Positions 20,739 through 25,441 of a DNA stretch of 25,441 bases are shown piece after piece (within the stretch, counting starts at the first letter, position 1; each line of letters opens with the position of its first letter). The position numbers were made by a program, and so were the translations under genes. The DNA is from a virus: IMG/VR virus record IMGVR_UViG_3300018476_000039, positions 1-25,441 of that record, one strand, 5' to 3'. The notes beneath the pieces are model-generated. The model made no database searches. It saw only the letters and a program-made list of their open reading frames with translations, and was not told the DNA's origin.

Positions 20739-22605
20739 TCCTCTGCTGACACCATACGTGATCGAGCCCGAGCGCGTCATCGCATCCGGCAAGTACAAGC
20801 GCGTCGTCATGGTGTTCGGCGCGCAGTCAGGCAAGTCCGAGTTGATGCTGGACGTAGCCGGGCAGCGCCTCGACCAGCGACCGGGTCCCATCCTGTACGT
20901 TGGCCCCAACAAGCAGTTCCTCACCGAGCAGTTCGAGCCGCGCGTCATGGCACTGCTCGACGAAGCACCGTCGCTGATGGCCAAGGTCGCGCGCGGCAAG
21001 CGCATGACCAAGACACGCAAGGTGGTGGCAGGCGTCCCGTTCCGTCTTGCACACTCAGGATCGTCAACAGCACTGAAGTCCGATCCCGCCGTGCTCGCAC
21101 TGGTCGATGAGTACGATGAGATGCGCGACAACGTGAACAATCAGGGCGGTCCGCTGGGTCTGGTCGAGCGGCGCGGCGACACCTTCGCGGACTTCGTTTG
21201 CGTCGTCACCTCGACACCGAAGCGCGGGCGCGTGGCAGCCATCAAGGACGAAGCGTCGGGCTTGTTCTTCTGGGAGCCAGCAGTCGCAGAGGACATCGAG
21301 AGCCCGATCTGGCAACTCTGGCAGCAGGCCACGCGGCATCACTGGTGTTGGCCCTGTCCGCAGTGTGGCGACTATTTCGTGCCGCGCTTCGACTTGCTGC
21401 GCTACCCATTGAAGGGCAGTCCATTGGAGGCGGCGCGCGAGACCTTTGTGGAATGCCCATCATGCAGCGGCGTGATCGAGGACAGCCACAAGGCCGAAAT
21501 GAATGCGCGCGGGCGCTATGTCGCGCCGGGCCAGACCATCGACAAGGCTGGGGTCATCACAGGCGAGCCAGCCGAGAGCAAGTCGGTATCGTTCTGGTGC
21601 TCAGGACTGGCATCACCGTTCGTCACGTTCGGAGAGCGGGTCGCAGTGCTGGTCGAGGCACAGCAGTCCGGCGACGACGCGATGGTGCAGCAGGCGGTGA
21701 ACGCAGGCTTTGGCGAACTGTACAGCCAAGGCGGCGGCGAGGTGCCCGAATGGATGGAGATCAAGGAGAAGTCGCGACAGGCCACATACCAGCGCGGTCA
21801 GGTGCCCGAGGACGCGCTCTACCTCACACTCACGGGTGACGTGCAGCGGCATTCGATCCCGTGGCTGATCCGGGCATGGGGTCCGCGTGCCACCTCATGG
21901 CTGGTCAACTACGGCTATCTGCGCGGCGACACTTCCGAGGAAGAAATCTGGATGGCGCTGGGCGATCTGGTTTCACAGCCGGTCGACGGCATGCCGATCC
22001 GGCTGGCCTTCATCGACAGCGGCTTCCGGCCCGGCAAGACCGACACCCTGCCGATCAACCGCATCTACGAGTTCTGCCGCCGCTTCATGCGCAGGGTGCG
22101 CCCGACCAAGGGGTCATCGAGCCCGATGCGCACACCGCTGATCTTCTCCAAGATCGAGGTGAGCCGCAAGGACGGCCGGGCTGCCAAGTACGGACTGGAC
22201 CTCGTTCGGCTCGACACCGATCACTGGAAAAGCTGGGTTCATGAAAGACTTAGGTGGCCAGACGAGCAGATCGGGGGGTGGCATGTCTTCCGCGGTGTCG
22301 ATGACGACTATTGCCACCAACTGGTCTCGGAAGCACGGCTCAAGCTGCCGACCGGCCGGGTCGAGTGGGTGCAACGCTCGCGCGACAATCACTTCTTTGA
22401 CTGCGAGGCGATGCAGGCGGCAGCAGGCTACCTGTTGAACGTGCAACGTATCCCGTTGCAGAAGAAGGAACTTAGCGCTACAGGTGGGGTCGGCAGGCAG
22501 CCACCAACCCCATCTGAGGTAGCAGACGCACCGCCCGTACCGCCCGCGCTCGCGCGTGCGCGCAAGGTCCGGCGCATCATCAGGTCGAGCTATCTGGGTG
22601 CGTGA
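20578..22605 (+). CDS. terL: Terminase large subunit (GpA family)
   Basis: 675 aa if ATG 20578 (GAGGGA just upstream) is used; it would overlap terS by 161 bp. ATG 20650 or 20653 would shorten it by about 25 residues. The ATPase has Walker A GAQSGKSE (81-88) and Walker B ALVDEYDE (174-181), and a CPQC/CPSC pair typical of the GpA family. The nuclease domain has GDVQ (Asp421) and FIDSGF (Asp480). The enzyme translocates DNA into the prohead and cuts it. Its presence with lambda-type portal suggests cos- or pac-type packaging like lambda relatives. Confidence 0.93.
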   Translation: MQGSGGSQSTQWHKPYGLRRLAALMMPSEPTEPDLWAAANRTYPATAAVPGPRDPLLTPYVIEPERVIASGKYKRVVMVFGAQSGKSELMLDVAGQRLDQRPGPILYVGPNKQFLTEQFEPRVMALLDEAPSLMAKVARGKRMTKTRKVVAGVPFRLAHSGSSTALKSDPAVLALVDEYDEMRDNVNNQGGPLGLVERRGDTFADFVCVVTSTPKRGRVAAIKDEASGLFFWEPAVAEDIESPIWQLWQQATRHHWCWPCPQCGDYFVPRFDLLRYPLKGSPLEAARETFVECPSCSGVIEDSHKAEMNARGRYVAPGQTIDKAGVITGEPAESKSVSFWCSGLASPFVTFGERVAVLVEAQQSGDDAMVQQAVNAGFGELYSQGGGEVPEWMEIKEKSRQATYQRGQVPEDALYLTLTGDVQRHSIPWLIRAWGPRATSWLVNYGYLRGDTSEEEIWMALGDLVSQPVDGMPIRLAFIDSGFRPGKTDTLPINRIYEFCRRFMRRVRPTKGSSSPMRTPLIFSKIEVSRKDGRAAKYGLDLVRLDTDHWKSWVHERLRWPDEQIGGWHVFRGVDDDYCHQLVSEARLKLPTGRVEWVQRSRDNHFFDCEAMQAAAGYLLNVQRIPLQKKELSATGGVGRQPPTPSEVADAPPVPPALARARKVRRIIRSSYLGA

Positions 22606-22620
22606 CACTACGCACTGGTC

Positions 22621-22926
22621 ATGTGGTCTCGCTACGTTTCTCCCCGCATCTCTCCCCGCTATGTCCGGCGGCGGCGCATGGCGCGCAGCGGCACCGACCT
22701 TAACGGTGCGGCCGATCTGATCCGGGCACGCATCCTCGAAATCAAGACCACGATGGCGTCGGGTGTCGAGGGTGCAGCCTATGGCGACAAGCGCACCGAC
22801 TTCCGCACGCTCTCCGAGTTGCGCGAAATCCTCAATGGACTGGAAGAGGAACTGGACGACCTGCTTGGCATCGGTGGGCGGGTGCGGCAGATCAGAGTAA
22901 CGACGTCATGGGATAAGGGGCTGTGA
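22621..22926 (+). CDS. gpW-like head-tail joining protein
   Basis: 101 aa from ATG 22621, or 82 aa from ATG 22678; neither has a good SD. The C-terminal 80 residues have helix LIRARILEIKTTMASG, the YGDKRTDFRTLSELREIL segment and strand GRVRQIRV, as in phage gpW-like head-completion proteins, and it sits between terminase and portal, the usual place. The TGA overlaps the portal start. Confidence 0.75.
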   Translation: MWSRYVSPRISPRYVRRRRMARSGTDLNGAADLIRARILEIKTTMASGVEGAAYGDKRTDFRTLSELREILNGLEEELDDLLGIGGRVRQIRVTTSWDKGL

Positions 22927-24467
22927 TGGGCATCGGCAGCATGCTCAGCAAGGTCTTTTCGCGCTCCAGCAAGCGCGCCCGCAATGACTTCGATGGCGGC
23001 CGGGCACGGCGAAGGCTCTCAAGCTGGCAGCCAACGCGCGCCACCGTCAACACCATCCTGACTTCAAGCGGTGATCTTCTGCGCGCCCGCGCGCGCGATG
23101 CGCTGCGCAACAACGCTCACGCCACCGCCGCCTGCGACAGCATGTGCGCAAACCTCATTGGCACCGGGATCAAGCCATCGTCGCTGCTGACCGATCAGCC
23201 CGATCTGCGCGAGCAGATGATGCAGTTATGGGCGGACTGGACCGACCAGTGCGACGCAGACGGCATCGCAGACTTCTATGGCATGCAGACTGTGGTGGCT
23301 CGCGCTCTATTCGAGGCGGGGGAATGCTTCATCAGGTTTCGACCGCGCAGGCCAGAGGACGGGCTGCTGGTCCCACTACAGTTGCAGTTGCTTGAAAGCG
23401 ATATGTGCCCCTACGGCAAGAATGAGACTGCGCCGAACGGCAACTTCATCATGAACGGGATCGAGTTGGATTTTCTGGGCGCACGCGCTGCCTATTGGTT
23501 CTATCCAACGCACCCCGGCGATGCAGCCATTGAGACCGGCGTAACTGGACTGGAAACAGTGCGCGTTCCAGCCAGCGAGGTGTTGCACATCTTCAAGTGC
23601 ACCCGGCCGGGCCAGATGCGCGGTGTGCCGATGATCACACCGGCGCTGATCAGGATGTTCCTGCTCGACCAGTACGATGACGCAGAACTGGAGCGGAAAC
23701 GAATTGCGGCGATGTTTGCCGCATTCATTACGACGGCAACACCTGAAGATGTAGTGCCCATCGACGGCATCGACACCAGTGCACCGCAGGACAACATCGC
23801 GCTGTCGGGGCTGGAGCCCGGCACCATGCAGACGCTGTTGCCCGGTGAGGACATCAAGTTTGCGGAGCCAGCAGACGTTGGCGGCTCATACGAGGCATAT
23901 CAGTATCGCCAGCAACTCGCGCTCTATGCGGCACTTGGCATCCCCTATTCGCTTGCCACTTCAGACCTGCGGCGCGCGAACTATTCATCGCTGCGCGGCT
24001 CCATCGTCGAGTACCGGCGCAAGCTGGAGCAGATGCAGCACAACATCTTCGTGTTTCAGATGTGCATGCCGATCTGGCGGCGCTGGCTCGACACGGCGGT
24101 GCTGTCGCAGGCGCTGCCCATCGATGCGACGCTCTACATGGCTGCGCCGATGCTCTACCAGCGCGCCAAGTTCATCCCGCAGCGCAACGACTGGGTCGAT
24201 CCGCTGAAGGACCGGCAGGCCGAGAAGCTGGCGGTCGATGCAGGCTTCAAGTCACGCAGCGATGTGATTGAGGCCGAGGGCTACGATCCAGAAGAGAACG
24301 ACAAGCGCATCGCCGCCGACAACGAGCGGGCCGACGCGCTGGGGCTCGACTTTGCACCGAAGCCAGCCTCGCCATTCGGCGGTGGACCACCCGGCGGCAA
24401 AGACCCCGAGGAAGATGAGCAGGTCAAGGCGGACGCAGAAGAAGCTGAAGACGACAAGGCAGCTTAA
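22926..24467 (+). CDS. Portal protein (lambda family)
   Basis: 513 aa from ATG 22926 (TGATG overlap); a GTG at 22923 is equally placed. Blocks typical of lambda-type portals: RARARDALRNNAHATAACD near the N-terminus, GTGIKP, ALFEAGECFIRF, DQYDDAELERKRIAAMFA and YRQQLALYAALGIPY. It forms the ring at the head vertex through which DNA passes. The last ~40 residues are charged. Confidence 0.93.
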   Translation: MGIGSMLSKVFSRSSKRARNDFDGGRARRRLSSWQPTRATVNTILTSSGDLLRARARDALRNNAHATAACDSMCANLIGTGIKPSSLLTDQPDLREQMMQLWADWTDQCDADGIADFYGMQTVVARALFEAGECFIRFRPRRPEDGLLVPLQLQLLESDMCPYGKNETAPNGNFIMNGIELDFLGARAAYWFYPTHPGDAAIETGVTGLETVRVPASEVLHIFKCTRPGQMRGVPMITPALIRMFLLDQYDDAELERKRIAAMFAAFITTATPEDVVPIDGIDTSAPQDNIALSGLEPGTMQTLLPGEDIKFAEPADVGGSYEAYQYRQQLALYAALGIPYSLATSDLRRANYSSLRGSIVEYRRKLEQMQHNIFVFQMCMPIWRRWLDTAVLSQALPIDATLYMAAPMLYQRAKFIPQRNDWVDPLKDRQAEKLAVDAGFKSRSDVIEAEGYDPEENDKRIAADNERADALGLDFAPKPASPFGGGPPGGKDPEEDEQVKADAEEAEDDKAA

Positions 24468-24479
24468 AGGAACGACATC

Positions 24480-25441
24480 ATGCGCAACTGGTACACGATG
24501 AAGGTGAAAGAGGCCGAGGACGACGAGGACGATGACGACGAGGACAAGAAGAAGAACCCGTTCGCAGAGATCGTTATCTACGACGCAATCGGCCAGTCAT
24601 TCTTCGACGATCAGGCGGTCAGCGCCAAGCAGTTCATTGACGCCCTCAACGCGATTGATCCGAAGGTGGAGGACATCCGCCTGCGCATCAACTCGCCGGG
24701 CGGCGACGTGTTCGACGGTGTCGCGATCTACAACGCACTGAAGAACCACAAGGCGAAAATCACCGCGCATGTGGACGGTATTGCCGCTTCCATTGCGTCG
24801 GTGATCGCGATGGCGGCCGACAAGATCATCATGCCGTCGAACGCCTTCATGCTGGTGCACAACTCGCAGGGCTTCTCGATGGGCACTGCCGAGGAAATGC
24901 ACGCGCTGGCGGCCGACCTTGAGCGCATCGACAAGTCGATCACCGCGACCTATTCGGCGCGCACCGGCACATCGGCGGCGAAGGTCCGCGCGCTGATGAA
25001 GGAAGACCGGCTGATGGACGCCAAGGAAGCCAAGGAGCTTGGCTTCGCAGACGAGGTGTCGTCACCAGTCAAGATGGCAGCGCGCATGAACCTGCGGCTG
25101 CTGCCGAAAGCCATTGCAGCGGTGTTCGCTGCCGAGACGGGGATCGTGCAGGGCGAGCCGCCTCATTCTGCATCGACCTCTCAGGAACCGGCGGGACAGC
25201 CATCCGTCCCGCCGGTTCCGCCCGAGCCGCTGCCGCCTGCGCCAGAGCAGCCGAAGCGCGAGCCGGGCAGCAACGAGCCACGACTGCCGCCCGATCCGTT
25301 CGCCACGCCCGGCACCCGCGATAATCCGAAGCCGGGCGCAGAGGTGGTCGATCTCAACGCGGCGCGGCAGCAGGGCATCGAGGATCATCGCGCCTATGTC
25401 ACCGCTGTGACCGATTTGTGCACGCTCGCGCGTGCGCCCGA
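24480..25441 (+). CDS. ClpP-like prohead (capsid maturation) protease, partial
   Basis: ATG at 24480 with AAAGGA 7-12 nt upstream; open to the window edge (320 codons). After an acidic N-terminus it has INSPGGDVFDG, GIAAS with nucleophile Ser104 and LVHNSQG with His127, the S14/ClpP-type site used for scaffold and capsid cleavage. From ~residue 200 a Pro-rich linker leads to DLNAARQQGIEDHRAYV, which looks like the start of a scaffold-type domain, so the full protein is probably longer. Confidence 0.9.
   Translation, partial: MRNWYTMKVKEAEDDEDDDDEDKKKNPFAEIVIYDAIGQSFFDDQAVSAKQFIDALNAIDPKVEDIRLRINSPGGDVFDGVAIYNALKNHKAKITAHVDGIAASIASVIAMAADKIIMPSNAFMLVHNSQGFSMGTAEEMHALAADLERIDKSITATYSARTGTSAAKVRALMKEDRLMDAKEAKELGFADEVSSPVKMAARMNLRLLPKAIAAVFAAETGIVQGEPPHSASTSQEPAGQPSVPPVPPEPLPPAPEQPKREPGSNEPRLPPDPFATPGTRDNPKPGAEVVDLNAARQQGIEDHRAYVTAVTDLCTLARAP

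Overview
The window looks like one end of a tailed-phage or prophage genome of a GC-rich alphaproteobacterium. This is inferred from the head-packaging module on the right (terminase small and large subunits, gpW-like protein, lambda-type portal, ClpP-like prohead protease) and from dense phage-style gene packing with many ATGA, GTGA and TGATG stop/start overlaps. No integrase, repressor, tRNA or attachment site was seen, so lifestyle and exact host are not settled.

Layout from left to right. (1) 1-744: a non-coding array with a strict 5-bp register (NNGCC) and a higher-order unit of about 52 bp. (2) 748-2221, minus strand: a three-gene operon of conserved phage proteins of unknown function that runs straight into the array. 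(3) 2334-4817, plus strand: DNA-metabolism genes, namely a phage Dam-type adenine methyltransferase, a PD-(D/E)XK-like nuclease, small proteins and a RuvC-like resolvase. (4) 4818-5261: a hairpin and a long untranslated leader with mutually exclusive pairings at a Shine-Dalgarno (SD) sequence. (5) 5262-8525, plus strand: small proteins, an SF2 helicase, an intrinsic terminator and a possible virion or tail-completion protein. (6) 8875-13161, mostly plus strand: a ParB-like protein, then an overlapping operon of glycosyltransferase, UDP-galactopyranose mutase and sulfotransferase, followed by an APS kinase/nucleotidyltransferase fusion. A 49-aa gene lies inside this region on the minus strand. 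(7) 13145-19626, minus strand: accessory genes, many as single cassettes with a GGAGCA-N5-ATG ribosome-binding site and a strong 3' hairpin. They include an amidoligase, a GGCT/AIG2-like protein, a T4 Imm-like superinfection-immunity protein, a DUF6011-like protein and a secreted repeat protein. (8) 20013-25441, plus strand: packaging and head genes, running off the right edge.

The strongest candidates for something new are the putative sulfated-galactofuranose modification operon (9790-13161), the 5-bp-register array with its single displaced copy inside the sulfotransferase gene (12312-12354), the paired leader elements in front of the amidoligase and DUF6011 genes, and the switch-like leader at 5159-5247. 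Functional statements rest on motif recognition by eye; no database search was possible.
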